A stretch of 64,000 bases of DNA from JAWVFM01 sp963841455 (GTDB taxonomy: Bacteria > Actinomycetota > Thermoleophilia > Solirubrobacterales > 70-9), in assembly GCA_963841455.1 (NCBI GenBank), contig CAWJCU010000005.1:62001-126000 (forward strand), written 5' to 3'. The position numbers and the translations under genes are program-made. Position 1 is the first letter of the stretch, and each line of letters starts with the position of its first letter. The notes below the pieces were generated by a model. It made no database searches. It saw only the letters and a program-made list of their open reading frames with translations, and was not told where the DNA came from. Positions 26,384-35,079 of this stretch are shown piece by piece.

Positions 26384-27574
26384 ATGGCAGTAGCCACCCA
26401 ACAGGAGCTGACCGACGAGCAGAAGGCGATCACCGAGATGGTGCGCCAGTTCGCCGACAACGAGATCCTCCCGGTCGCCGAGGAGTTCGACCACGAGGAC
26501 AAGTTCCCGGAGGCGATCGTCGAGCAGATGAAGGAGCTCGGGCTCTTCGGCGTCACGATCCCCGAGGAATACGGCGGGATGGGGCTCGACCTCACCACGT
26601 ACGCGATGATCGTCGAGGAGCTCTCGCGCGGCTGGATCTCGATCTCGGGCGTCGTCAACACCCACTTCATCGGGTCGTACCTGCTGATGAAGTTCGGCAC
26701 CGACGAGCAGCGCGAGAAGTACCTGCCGCGGATGGCGACGGGCGAGATCCGCGCCGCGTTCTCGCTGTCGGAGCCAGAGGTTGGCTCCGACGTCCAGGGG
26801 ATCAAGTCGACCGCGAGGCAGGTCGACGGCGGCTGGGAGATAAGCGGGCAGAAGATGTGGGTCACCAACGGCCTGCGATCCGGCCTCGTCTTCGTCCTCG
26901 TCAAGACCGACCCCAAGGCCGACCCGCCCTACACGGGCATGACCTGCTTCATCTGCGAGAAAACACCTGGCGAGGCCGAGGTGCCGGGACTGACCATCCC
27001 GCCGAAGATCAAGAAGATGGGCTACAAGGGCGTCGAGTCCACCGAGCTCGTCTTCGACGGCTTCAAGGTTCCCGATGACGGCGTCCTCGGCGGGCCGGAC
27101 GGCGTCGGCAAGGGCTTCAAGCAGATGATGGACGCGCTCGAGGTGGGCCGGGTCAACGTCGCCGCCCGCGGGGTCGGCGTCGCTCAGCGCGCACTCGAGC
27201 TGGCGCTTCGCTACAGCCAGGAGCGCAAGACGTTCGGCAAGCCGATCGCCCAGCACCAGGCGATCACGTTCAAGCTCGCCGAGATGGGCACCCGCGTGGA
27301 GGCCGCGCGCCTCCTGACGATGAAGGCGGCACGGATGAAGGACGCCGGGGAGCGAAGCGACCTGGAGGCCGGGATGGCGAAGCTGTTCGCGGCCGAGGCC
27401 GCCAAGTCCAACGCCGAGGAGTCCTTGCGCATCCACGGCGGCTACGGCTACTCGAAGGAGTACGAGATCGAGCGCCTCTACCGCGATGCGCCACTCCTGA
27501 TCATCGGCGAGGGGACGTCCGAGATCCAGAAGATGGTCATCGGCCGCAAGCTGCTCGAGCGAAACAAGATCTAG
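26384..27574 (+). CDS. mcd: Acyl-CoA dehydrogenase, probable methylsuccinyl-CoA dehydrogenase
   Basis: A 396-residue flavoenzyme with the classical signatures AFSLSEPEVGSDVQG and SLRIHGGYGYSKEYEIERLY. The catalytic base is Glu376 in LIIGEGTSEIQK. The segments RGWISISGVVNTHFI and MGYKGVESTEL agree, from memory, with the Streptomyces dehydrogenase encoded beside ccr and meaA. That makes methylsuccinyl-CoA to mesaconyl-CoA the likely reaction. The MaoC gene 800 bp downstream would catalyse the next step. A general acyl-CoA dehydrogenase remains possible. Confidence 0.8.
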   Translation: MAVATQQELTDEQKAITEMVRQFADNEILPVAEEFDHEDKFPEAIVEQMKELGLFGVTIPEEYGGMGLDLTTYAMIVEELSRGWISISGVVNTHFIGSYLLMKFGTDEQREKYLPRMATGEIRAAFSLSEPEVGSDVQGIKSTARQVDGGWEISGQKMWVTNGLRSGLVFVLVKTDPKADPPYTGMTCFICEKTPGEAEVPGLTIPPKIKKMGYKGVESTELVFDGFKVPDDGVLGGPDGVGKGFKQMMDALEVGRVNVAARGVGVAQRALELALRYSQERKTFGKPIAQHQAITFKLAEMGTRVEAARLLTMKAARMKDAGERSDLEAGMAKLFAAEAAKSNAEESLRIHGGYGYSKEYEIERLYRDAPLLIIGEGTSEIQKMVIGRKLLERNKI

Positions 27575-27937
27575 TTGGCGTCCGCGGCCGACCTCATCAA
27601 GACCGCGGTCGAGCGCGTCCAGCGCGAGGCCCCGGCGCTCGCGGGCCTGAAGCTGGTGTTCGGCGTTGAGCTCCCCGCCCGCGGCGACGTCCAGGTGTTC
27701 CGAGTCGAGGTCCCGGGGCCGAAGGTGTCGAAGGGCTTCTCGGAGGACGAGCGCCTGCGGCTGTCCATGCCCCGCTCGATGTTCAACATCCTCGCCGCCG
27801 AGGGTGAGCTCGCGGACTGGCAGGAGGCCTACGAGCACGGGCATCTCAAGATCGAGGGCGACCGCAAGGTCCAGCAGCTCGTCGGCCAGGTGATCGTGCG
27901 CCAGATGGCGCGTGCGCACCTGAAGCGGGCGCGCTAG
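27575..27937 (+). CDS. SCP2-like small protein
   Basis: A 120-residue protein starting at TTG directly after the mcd stop codon. The C-terminal half, LADWQEAYEHGHLKIEGDRK followed by a hydrophobic helix, resembles the sterol-carrier-protein-2 fold, which binds acyl chains. The similarity is partial and the N-terminal half is not diagnostic. Its stop shares a CTAG with the stop of the convergent thioesterase gene. A role in handling acyl-CoA is inferred from the neighbours. Confidence 0.65.
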   Translation: MASAADLIKTAVERVQREAPALAGLKLVFGVELPARGDVQVFRVEVPGPKVSKGFSEDERLRLSMPRSMFNILAAEGELADWQEAYEHGHLKIEGDRKVQQLVGQVIVRQMARAHLKRAR

Positions 27938-28380
27938 TCGGTCTCGAGGCCGCCGGTCTCGCGCCGAAGGCGCTCGCGCGGGAAGATCGAGAAGCTGCCG
28001 ACGGCCGTCGCGAGGAGCCGGTCGTCCTCGTGGCGGACCTCGCTTCGCATCACGCCAACTCGGTCGTTCCTGCGATCGAGCTCGCTCGTGCAGATCACGT
28101 CGCCCTCGCGCGCCGTCTGCACATAGTTGATCGAGATCCCGATGGTGGCGATCCGCTCGTCGTCCGCCAGCTCGCGCCAAAGCGTCGAACCCATGCAGTA
28201 GTCGACCATCGCGTATGCGACGGGACCGGACAGCAGGCCGGCGCCGTTGATCAACTCTGGCCTGATAGTGACGCGCAGCCGGTCATGGGCCTCCCAGCGC
28301 ATGCCGAACCAGCGGCTGACCCCGTCGAATCCCTCGCGCTCGGCGGCCACGGCGGAGGGAAGGCTATCCGCATCGGGCAT
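27934..28380 (-). CDS. Hotdog-fold thioesterase (PaaI-like)
   Basis: A 148-residue protein with the hotdog helix INGAGLLSGPVAYAMVDYCM and the strand ATIGISINYVQTAREGDVI, typical of PaaI-type acyl-CoA thioesterases. ATG at 28380 avoids overlap with the divergent MaoC gene, whose start is 13 bp away; an upstream ATG at 28425 would overlap it. The stop is in a CTAG shared with the convergent SCP2-like gene. Confidence 0.8.
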   Translation of the reverse strand: MPDADSLPSAVAAEREGFDGVSRWFGMRWEAHDRLRVTIRPELINGAGLLSGPVAYAMVDYCMGSTLWRELADDERIATIGISINYVQTAREGDVICTSELDRRNDRVGVMRSEVRHEDDRLLATAVGSFSIFPRERLRRETGGLETD

Positions 28381-28393
28381 ACTGCCGACGCTT

Positions 28394-28939
28394 GTGAATG
28401 ACACCGCGACGCATGAGCTGATCACCGACCAGGCGGGCCGCGAGGCCTCCGGGGCCCACCGCTACGGCCGCTACCTCGAGGAGTTCGAGGTCGGCGCCGT
28501 CTACAAGCACTGGCCGGCCAAGACGGTCACCGAGGCCGACGACCACCTCTTTTGCCTGATCACGATGAACCACCATCCGCTGCACATCAACGACGTCTAC
28601 GCGAGGAAGTCGCAGCAGGGGCAGAACGTCGTCGTGGGCCCGCTCGTCTACTCCCTCGCGGTCGGGATGACCGTCTCCGACGTCTCCGGGAAGGCGATCG
28701 CCAACCTCGCCACCGAGGAGCTGTCCCATCCCAACCCCGTGTTCCACGGCGACACGCTCTACTGCGAATCCGAGGTCCTGGAGGTCCGGCCGTCGCAGTC
28801 GAAGCCAGACCGCGGCATCGTCAAGGTGCACACGCGGGTCTTCAAGCAGACCGGCGAGCTGGTGGCCGAGTTCAAGCGCTCGGTCCTCGTGCCGCGCGAT
28901 CCCGAGGCGATCGGGGCGGCCGAGGGCGCGGTCGACTAG
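28394..28939 (+). CDS. mch: MaoC-like dehydratase, probable mesaconyl-CoA hydratase
   Basis: A 181-residue hotdog-fold hydratase. The segment KTVTEADDHLFCLITMNHHP carries the catalytic Asp and His of the R-hydratase motif, and HPNPVFHGDTLYCESEVLE follows. These blocks match, from memory, the MaoC protein beside ccr in Streptomyces. The reaction would be mesaconyl-CoA plus water to beta-methylmalyl-CoA. GTG start without a clear ribosome site and only 13 bp from the divergent thioesterase start, so the promoter must lie inside that gene or the message is leaderless. Confidence 0.82.
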   Translation: MNDTATHELITDQAGREASGAHRYGRYLEEFEVGAVYKHWPAKTVTEADDHLFCLITMNHHPLHINDVYARKSQQGQNVVVGPLVYSLAVGMTVSDVSGKAIANLATEELSHPNPVFHGDTLYCESEVLEVRPSQSKPDRGIVKVHTRVFKQTGELVAEFKRSVLVPRDPEAIGAAEGAVD

Positions 28940-28946
28940 GCCGTCC

Positions 28947-29570
28947 GTGGCGGACGCGGGCGGCGAGCACCCCTTCGCGGCGCTCGTGCGCGAGCGGGGA
29001 GGGCTTCCACTCGCCTCGCCCGACGAGGTCCTCCTCCCGCTCGGCGAGCCCGCCTTCGTCGCCGTGCTCGCGCGAGGCGACGAGATCCTGCCGCCCGTGG
29101 CGCGACTCGACCCCTGGCAGGCTGGCGCGTGGCTGCTCCTGGCGGCGAATGATGCCGAGATCTCCGATGCGGACGCCTCGGCAGCGCAGTCGCTCGCGGA
29201 GACGCTGGCCGAGGGCGAGGTGCCCGCCTACCTGGTGACCGCCGGGCGCGTGGGCGGCTCGGGAGCAGGCTCGCGAGAGATCGACGCCGGGCTCGTCGGC
29301 CGCGTCATCGAGGCGGCGGTGGCGGGTGAGGTCGCCTGGGAGGCCGATCCCGACTTCTCCTACGAGCTCCCGATGGAGACCCCCAGGGTCGGGATCGATG
29401 AGCGACGCGCGCTCGTCCCCCGGTTCCTCTACGCGCGAACGGACCGCGTCTACGACTACGCGGCGATGGTTCCCGCCGCCCAGCGCCAGCGCGCGGCGCG
29501 CCTCGACGCCGTCGCCGGGCTGGCGACCGGGATCTGCGACTCGATCACGCCGCCGCGCGGCCGCGCGTAG
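28947..29570 (+). CDS. Conserved-looking protein of unknown function
   Basis: A 207-residue acidic protein, GTG start, 7 bp after the MaoC stop and therefore probably cotranscribed. It has a helical N-terminal half (LARGDEILPPVARLDPWQAG) and a C-terminal block with FSYELPMETPRVGIDERRAL and FLYARTDRVYDYAAMVPAA. There is no signal peptide, membrane helix or motif that I recognise. Codon use and uninterrupted conserved composition support a real gene. Confidence 0.6.
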   Translation: MADAGGEHPFAALVRERGGLPLASPDEVLLPLGEPAFVAVLARGDEILPPVARLDPWQAGAWLLLAANDAEISDADASAAQSLAETLAEGEVPAYLVTAGRVGGSGAGSREIDAGLVGRVIEAAVAGEVAWEADPDFSYELPMETPRVGIDERRALVPRFLYARTDRVYDYAAMVPAAQRQRAARLDAVAGLATGICDSITPPRGRA

Positions 29571-29574
29571 CTCG

Positions 29575-30714
29575 ATGAGGCGTGCGACGACGCTGGCTCT
29601 TGGGCTCGCGCTCGTCGCGACGGTCGCGCTCGCCCCGGGCGCTCAGCGATCGATCGCCGCGGCGCCGGTCTGCACCGGCGACACCAGCGCCCCGCAGGTC
29701 GACCCGAGGCCCGGGCCGCGCCTTCGCTTCGGCATCAACCCGGCCGGCGTGGCCGGGGCCCTGGGCCCGTCGGTCGCGCCCGCGCCCGACCACCCGGGCA
29801 AGACGCTCGCCGCGCTCGAGAAGCTCCGTCCAGCCGGCCGACCCCTCTACCTGCGCCTCAACCGGTTCTTCTGGTCCGAGGGCGCCGCCGGCATCAGGAA
29901 GTTCGCAGAGCTCACGAGGCGCTATACGCGCCGCGGCTATCCGGTCGAGCTCCAGCTTCGCTACCACCCGCGCCCGAGCCAGGAGGGGCGGATCGCCCGC
30001 TGGGCGCATTTCGTGCAGCACACCGTCCGCAGGTTCGGCCGCAACCCGCTCGTCGTCGCGATTCAGGTCACGAACGAGGTCAACTTCCTCCCCTTCGTGC
30101 CCGACGCCTCCGACGCGGCCTTCGCGGGAGCGAAGGACGCGCTGATACGCGGCGTCGAGGTCGCGCACAACGTGGCCGGGCGGCGCGGTTACCGGCAGCT
30201 TCGAATCGGGTTCAACTGGGCCTACCGGAACGACCCGGCGAGCGAGGACGCGTTCTGGACCTACCTTCGCGACCACGGCGGGCCGCGATTCGTCCGGTCC
30301 GTCGACTGGGTCGGGCTCGACGCCTACCCGGGCACGTTCTTCCCGCCCGCGGAGCCGCTGCCCGGCGGCTACCGCGACGGGATGGTCAACGCGATGAGCG
30401 TGCTGCGCGAGTGCTTCATGCCGATCGCCGGCCTCGGTGCCCGCGTCCCAATGCGCGTGGAGGAGAACGGCTTCCCGACCGGGGTGGGTCGCTCGGAGGC
30501 CACGCAGGTCGACGCCATGCGGGAGATGGTCGGCGCGGTGAACCGGTTTCGCGGGACATACAACGTCAGCGACTACCGGTGGTTCGACCTCCGCGACCAC
30601 CTGACGAGCGACCCGAACTTCCAGCGCCACTACGGCCTCCTGCGCGACGACTACACGCCCAAGCCGGCCTTCGACGTCTATCGTCGGCTGGTGGCCCGCC
30701 TCTCCCACCGATGA
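29575..30714 (+). CDS. Secreted glycoside hydrolase-like protein (clan A type)
   Basis: A 379-residue protein with a signal peptide (MRRATTLALGLALVATVAL, cleavage near AAA-PVC at about 30). The mature part looks like a (beta/alpha)8 barrel with Glu168 in QVTNEVNFLP as candidate acid/base and Glu296 in RVEENGFPTG as candidate nucleophile, the spacing seen in clan A enzymes. DWVGLDAYPGTFFP fits the barrel strand 6 region. The exact family is not clear. It starts 4 bp after the preceding stop and its own stop overlaps the next ATG. Confidence 0.75.
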   Translation: MRRATTLALGLALVATVALAPGAQRSIAAAPVCTGDTSAPQVDPRPGPRLRFGINPAGVAGALGPSVAPAPDHPGKTLAALEKLRPAGRPLYLRLNRFFWSEGAAGIRKFAELTRRYTRRGYPVELQLRYHPRPSQEGRIARWAHFVQHTVRRFGRNPLVVAIQVTNEVNFLPFVPDASDAAFAGAKDALIRGVEVAHNVAGRRGYRQLRIGFNWAYRNDPASEDAFWTYLRDHGGPRFVRSVDWVGLDAYPGTFFPPAEPLPGGYRDGMVNAMSVLRECFMPIAGLGARVPMRVEENGFPTGVGRSEATQVDAMREMVGAVNRFRGTYNVSDYRWFDLRDHLTSDPNFQRHYGLLRDDYTPKPAFDVYRRLVARLSHR

Positions 30715-31173
30715 TTCGCGTCGAGCGCCAAACCAGGCTCGGTGCGCCGGCGGCGCAGGTCTGGGAGCGGGCTGTAACGCCCGAGGGGATCAACGACGAG
30801 CTTCGCCCCTGGCTTCGAATGACGATGCCGCAAGGCTCTGAGAGGCCGAACGGTCGACGACGTCCGTCCCGGGGAGCGCCCCGGCCGCAGCTGGCTGCTT
30901 CTGTTCGGGGTTCTGCCCGTCGACTACGACGACCTCGGCATCGCGGAGCTGGAGCCGGGCCGGCGCTTCCTCGAGCGGTCGACCATGCTCTCGATGCGGA
31001 CCTGGCAGCACGAGCGGATCGTCGAGGCCGCGGAGGAGGGCGGATGCACGGTCACGGACCGCCTGACGTTCGAGCCGAGAGTCCCCGGCTTCGGCCGTCT
31101 CTCCCGGGCGGTCATCGGGTTTCTGTTCCGCCACCGCCACGACCGCCTCGAGCGGCGGTTCGGGACGGCCTGA
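30711..31173 (+). pseudogene. SRPBCC-family protein, frameshifted
   Basis: The start MIRVERQTRLGAPAAQVWER is the first strand of a START/SRPBCC ligand-binding fold. One extra T at about 30837 ends the conserved frame; without it the protein would continue MPQGLRGRTVDDVRPGERPG and end HRHDRLERRFGTA, giving about 153 residues. All segments expected of the family are present across the two frames. Start overlaps the stop of the glycoside hydrolase (ATGA). Ligand unknown. Confidence 0.75.
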
Positions 31174-31192
31174 GGCGCGTACCATCTGGTTC

Positions 31193-31447
31193 GTGGCCCG
31201 GCTAGGTTCACAGCACTCGACGCGCGAGGAGGCGGAGGCGATCCGCGCCAAGCTCGCGGCCGACAACCCCGACGTCAGCTGGTTCGTCTTCCAGCGCGAC
31301 GACGGCTGGGTGGTCGCCAAGGCCGACATCAAGCCCTCCGCCGGCCCGCAGGGCTCGACGACCGAGGCGCGCCCTCGTCCGGACGCGGACGATCCGCGTG
31401 ACGCGAACGTGCGCAACATCCCGCCGCTCGGCGGCGGGCCGATCTAG
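31193..31447 (+). CDS. Small protein of unknown function
   Basis: An 84-residue protein, GTG start. The N-terminal half (STREEAEAIRAKLAADNPDV followed by SWFVFQRDDGWVVAKADI) looks like a compact alpha/beta fold and suggests a real protein. The C-terminal half is Pro/Arg-rich and probably disordered. Its stop shares a CTAG with the convergent LLM oxidoreductase. Confidence 0.65.
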   Translation: MARLGSQHSTREEAEAIRAKLAADNPDVSWFVFQRDDGWVVAKADIKPSAGPQGSTTEARPRPDADDPRDANVRNIPPLGGGPI

Positions 31448-32421
31448 AGAAGCTCGGCGGCGGCCTCGAGGGTCGCGTCGAAGTCCGTTCCAGGTACCCC
31501 GCCGACGCACGGGGAGACCGCGCCCGCGTCGAGGTATCGCTCGACCGCCCCTCGCACGGCGTCACCTTCGCCGATGCCGGCCAGCGCGTCGAGCATCCGC
31601 TCCGAGATGCCCTCCTTCGCCGCCTCGACGTCCCCGCCCGCCATCCCCTCATCGAAGGCGGCGATCTCGTCGCTGAACCCGGAGGCCTCGAGCATGTTGC
31701 GGTAGAAGGGGAGCGAGCAGTAGGTGACGAGCTCGCCACGCATGGCCGCGAGCGCGGCGTCTCGGTCGTCGGTGAGACCGGCCGGGACCGCGGCGACGAC
31801 GTCGAAGCCGTCGAGCGATTTCCCGGCTCGCTCGCGCCCTTCGCGCACGGCGGGGATGACCGTGTCGCGAATGTAGTCGGGGGCGCAGAGCCAGAGCATC
31901 ACCCCGTCGCCGACCTCGCCGGCGAGCCGGAGCATGTTCGGCGAGAGGGCGGCGACGTAGAGCGGCAGCTCGGGGCGCGGCGGGTAGCCCATGAACTGGA
32001 AATGCGTGCTGAAGTACTCGCCCTCCGGCGGCGGCTCGCCGCGGAGGATCGCCCGCACGGCGGCGGCGTACTCGCGCATCTGCGTCACCGGCTTCGAGAT
32101 CTCGGTCCCGAACCAGTTCTCGACGGTCACCCGGTGCGAGACGCCGAGGCCGAGGACCATCCGTCCTCCCGAGAGCTCGTCGAGCGTCGCCGCGACCTGC
32201 GCCATGGCGACCGGCGTGCGGGCAAAGATCGGAGCCACCCCGGTGCCGACGCGCACGCGCTCGGTCGCCTGCGCGAACGCGGTGAGGACGATGAACGCGT
32301 CCCGGCCGGCGATCTGCGTCGTGTAGATGGACTCGAAGCCGAGGCTGTCGGCGAGCCGGGCGCGTTCGATCCCCTTCTCCAACGAGCCGCCAGGGGAGAT
32401 GAAGGTTCCGACGCCGGCCAC
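31444..32421 (-). CDS. LLM-class, probably F420-dependent, oxidoreductase
   Basis: A 325-residue (beta/alpha)8 protein of the bacterial luciferase family. Signatures are ARLADSLGFESIYTTQIAG, GTGVAPIFARTPVAMAQ, LDELSGGRMVLGLGVSH and PLYVAALSPNMLRLAGEVGD. The length and GLGVSH block fit the F420-dependent subgroup common in actinobacteria. Substrate unknown. It is the last gene of a run of minus-strand genes that begins at 37502. Confidence 0.88.
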   Translation of the reverse strand: MAGVGTFISPGGSLEKGIERARLADSLGFESIYTTQIAGRDAFIVLTAFAQATERVRVGTGVAPIFARTPVAMAQVAATLDELSGGRMVLGLGVSHRVTVENWFGTEISKPVTQMREYAAAVRAILRGEPPPEGEYFSTHFQFMGYPPRPELPLYVAALSPNMLRLAGEVGDGVMLWLCAPDYIRDTVIPAVREGRERAGKSLDGFDVVAAVPAGLTDDRDAALAAMRGELVTYCSLPFYRNMLEASGFSDEIAAFDEGMAGGDVEAAKEGISERMLDALAGIGEGDAVRGAVERYLDAGAVSPCVGGVPGTDFDATLEAAAELL

Positions 32422-32444
32422 GGCCGGGTGTCTATCAGACGCGT

Positions 32445-33014
32445 TTAGTGCGCTTCGTCGGCCGCGTGGGCGGGCGGCCGGGACTCCTCCGCCAACGAGG
32501 TGATCTCGAGCGTGCCGCGGGAGGCTTCCTCGAGCACCTCGGTGGCCTCCTCGCCGGAGCGGGCGTAGAGCTCCACCAGCAGATGAACGACGATTTGCTC
32601 CTCGACGTGCTTGTGGAACCTCACGTGGGTGAAGAACTCGCGAGTGCCGGAGTCACCGAAGGAGCCGTACGTCAGGCTGTCGGCTGCCTCGGGGCCCGAG
32701 CAGGTCTCGACCATGTCCTGGTCGATCATCACGGTGCACGAGGCAACCCACGGCGTGCCGGCCACCATCCGCTCCCAGCGCTCGTTCATGGGAACCACCC
32801 GGCCGTCCTCGATCGTCAGGTGCGGCTGGTCGTGCATGCAGTCGAGGCACTGCACCACGGCCTCCTGAACCTCCTCGACGCGGTCACCGGCCTCGCCCGA
32901 ATCGGGGTCGACCTTGAGGATCGCGTCGTAGTGGACCTGAGCCTCAAGGCGGGTGGACCAGCAGCGGTAACAGCGGAGCCAGGCCGAGCGGCCGTTCTCG
33001 AGCCCCTCGTTCAC
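32445..33014 (-). CDS. Unknown protein with two CxxC motifs
   Basis: A 189-residue protein starting at GTG 33014. It has CYRCW and CLDCMHDQ, two CxxC pairs about 40 residues apart that could bind zinc, and a helical C-terminal part (FFTHVRFHKHVEEQIVVHLL). No family is recognised. It begins 2 bp after the GNAT stop, so it belongs to the same transcript. The frame is open further upstream but that sequence overlaps the GNAT gene. Confidence 0.6.
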   Translation of the reverse strand: MNEGLENGRSAWLRCYRCWSTRLEAQVHYDAILKVDPDSGEAGDRVEEVQEAVVQCLDCMHDQPHLTIEDGRVVPMNERWERMVAGTPWVASCTVMIDQDMVETCSGPEAADSLTYGSFGDSGTREFFTHVRFHKHVEEQIVVHLLVELYARSGEEATEVLEEASRGTLEITSLAEESRPPAHAADEAH

Positions 33015-33016
33015 GC

Positions 33017-33574
33017 TTACGAGGGTAGCTCCCCCCGAATCAACGAGTACATCGCCGCGTCGCGGCGCACCCCTTTGTTCACGAACCAGGACCGAAGGAC
33101 CCCCTCGAAGGTGAATCCCGCCCGTTCCGCCACGGCGCGCGAGGGCGCGTTCTCGGGCTCGATGCCGAGCTGGATGCGCTCGATCGGAAGCGCGTCGAAG
33201 ATCCACCGGGAGACGAGACGGATCGCTCGGGTGATCACTCCTCGCCCCCGCGCGTCGCGGGCGAGCCAGTAGCCGAGCTCGGCGCGGCCCTCCGTCCAGT
33301 CGACCTCGACGATGCCGCACGACCCGAGTATCCGGTCGTCCGAGTCGACGACCATCAGGGCGAGGAGCGTTCCTTCCTCGCGCCCGCGGGCTTGGCGCGT
33401 GAGCCACTCACCGGCGTCCGCCGGGCCGTAGTCCTCGGGAATCCGGGTCCAGCGCGGGATATCCGGGTCTTGGACCAGCTCGACGAGCGACCCGAGGTCA
33501 GAGTCGGCGAGCAGTCGCAAACGGACCTCGCCGTCCGAGATCCCCTCCACCGGGAACTCGATCGGCGGGCTCAA
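33017..33574 (-). CDS. GNAT-family acetyltransferase (RimJ/RimL-like)
   Basis: A 185-residue acyltransferase. The segment AELGYWLARDARGRGVITRA is the acetyl-CoA loop, and NAPSRAVAERAGFTFEGVLR the conserved C-terminal element of the RimJ/RimL type, which act on protein N-termini or small amines. The best start is a TTG at 33574 overlapping the stop of the flavoprotein gene; a GTG lies eight codons later. Confidence 0.82.
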   Translation of the reverse strand: MSPPIEFPVEGISDGEVRLRLLADSDLGSLVELVQDPDIPRWTRIPEDYGPADAGEWLTRQARGREEGTLLALMVVDSDDRILGSCGIVEVDWTEGRAELGYWLARDARGRGVITRAIRLVSRWIFDALPIERIQLGIEPENAPSRAVAERAGFTFEGVLRSWFVNKGVRRDAAMYSLIRGELPS

Positions 33575-35071
33575 GCGATGCCGGCGCCCGCGAGGCGATC
33601 GAACCGGTAGTCGTCGAGATCGAAGGTGCGCTGACGCCAGGCGACCTCGAGGGTCGGGCTGGCCCGGAACGGCACGTCGCCGTGGCGGTCGAAGTAGTAG
33701 CTGTTGGCGTCCGCGCACGATCCGCGGAAGAAGACCTGGTTGTGGCGTCGAGCGAGCATCGAGCGCCAGTAACGGTCGTTCGCCTCGCGCCTCACCTCGA
33801 CTCGGGTCGCGGCGTCGCGGCGGGCGCGCCGGAGGACGCGGACGATGTGGCGCATCTGGTGCTCGATCAGGTTGAAGTACGAGGAGCCGTTGAAGGCGTA
33901 CGGGCCGAGGATCGAGAAGAGGTTCGGGAACCCCGGCACGGTGACCCCCTCGTAGGCCTGGAAGCGGTTGCTGTCCCACCACTCCGCGAGGTCGACACCG
34001 CCGCTTCCCCGCACCGGGTAGGGCGGCATGTTCCCGTCGTCGAAGACCTTGAACCCGGTCGCGAGGACGAGCAGGTCAAGCTCGTGGTCGGTGCTTTCGT
34101 TGCGGACGCCGTCGGCTGTGACGGTGGCGATCGGCGTCGTCTCGAGCGTGACGTTGTCGCGGTTGAACGTCGCCAGATACTCGTTCGAGAAGCCGGGGCG
34201 CTTGCAGCCGAGGCTGTAGCGAGGCGTCAGCTTCTCGCGCACCTCCGGGTCGTGCACCTGCTCGCGCAGGTGCTTCCGCCCCGTTGCCTCGCCGCGCTTG
34301 GCGAGCGGCGCGATCCCGTCGAAGTGGGCCGGCAGCGGGAACGTGAGCTCAACGAACGTCTCGCTCGCCGCCCGCGCGAGCTCCTGGGCGCCGGGCACTC
34401 GACGGAGCGCCCATCGCAGCCGCGACGACAGTGGGCCATCGGGCTTCGGCAGGCACCAGATCGGCGTGCGCTGGAAGACCGTCAGGTGCTCGACGAGCGG
34501 AGCGATCGCCGGGACGACCTGGACGGCCGATGCGCCGGTGCCGATCACGCCGACCCGCCTGCCGCGAAGGTCCTGCCCGTGATCCCACCGCGAGGTGTGC
34601 ATGACCGGGCCGCGGAAGTCCTCGAGGCCTGGCACGTCGGGAGGTTTCGGTTCGCTGAAGACCCCGGTCGCGCCAATCACGAACCTCGCCGTGATCGTCT
34701 CGCCGCCCTCCGTCTCGAGCCGCCAGAGGTGCGAGGCGTCGCTGAACGTCGCGGCGACCACCTTCGTGTTGAGCCTGATTCGCGACCGCAGGGCGTATTT
34801 GTCGACGCAGTGCTCCGCGTAGGCCTTGAGCTCGTCCCCCGGCGCGTAGACCCGCGACCAGTCCGGGCGCTTCTCGAACGAGAACTGGTAGCTGAACGAG
34901 GGGATGTCGACGGCCACTCCCGGGATAGGTGTTCCAGTGCCAGGCGCCCCCGATTCCGTCGCCGGCCTCGAGCAGGGTGAAGTCATGAAGCCCGGCCTTG
35001 TCGAGGAGGATCGCGGCGCCGATCCCCGAGAACCCGGCCCCGACGATCGCGGTGTCGTAGTCGGCCGTGAT
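33571..35071 (-). pseudogene. Baeyer-Villiger-type flavin monooxygenase, frameshifted
   Basis: About 500 residues with FAD motif VGAGFSGIGAAILL, the Baeyer-Villiger fingerprint FRGPVMHTSRW and the NADPH motif VIGTGASAVQVVPA. One extra A at about 34918 separates TYPG from VAVDIPSFSYQFSF; without it the protein is continuous. No ATG, GTG or TTG exists in frame near the N-terminus: the natural start would be an ATC at 35069, where homologues have ATG, so a second error is likely. It directly follows the ecm stop. Substrate unknown. Confidence 0.8.
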
Positions 35072-35079
35072 GAGGGCGC

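Noticed and set aside
26063..28180. 705-residue minus-strand open frame
   Set aside because: It lies opposite mcd and the SCP2-like gene, which carry clear conserved motifs; this frame has none.
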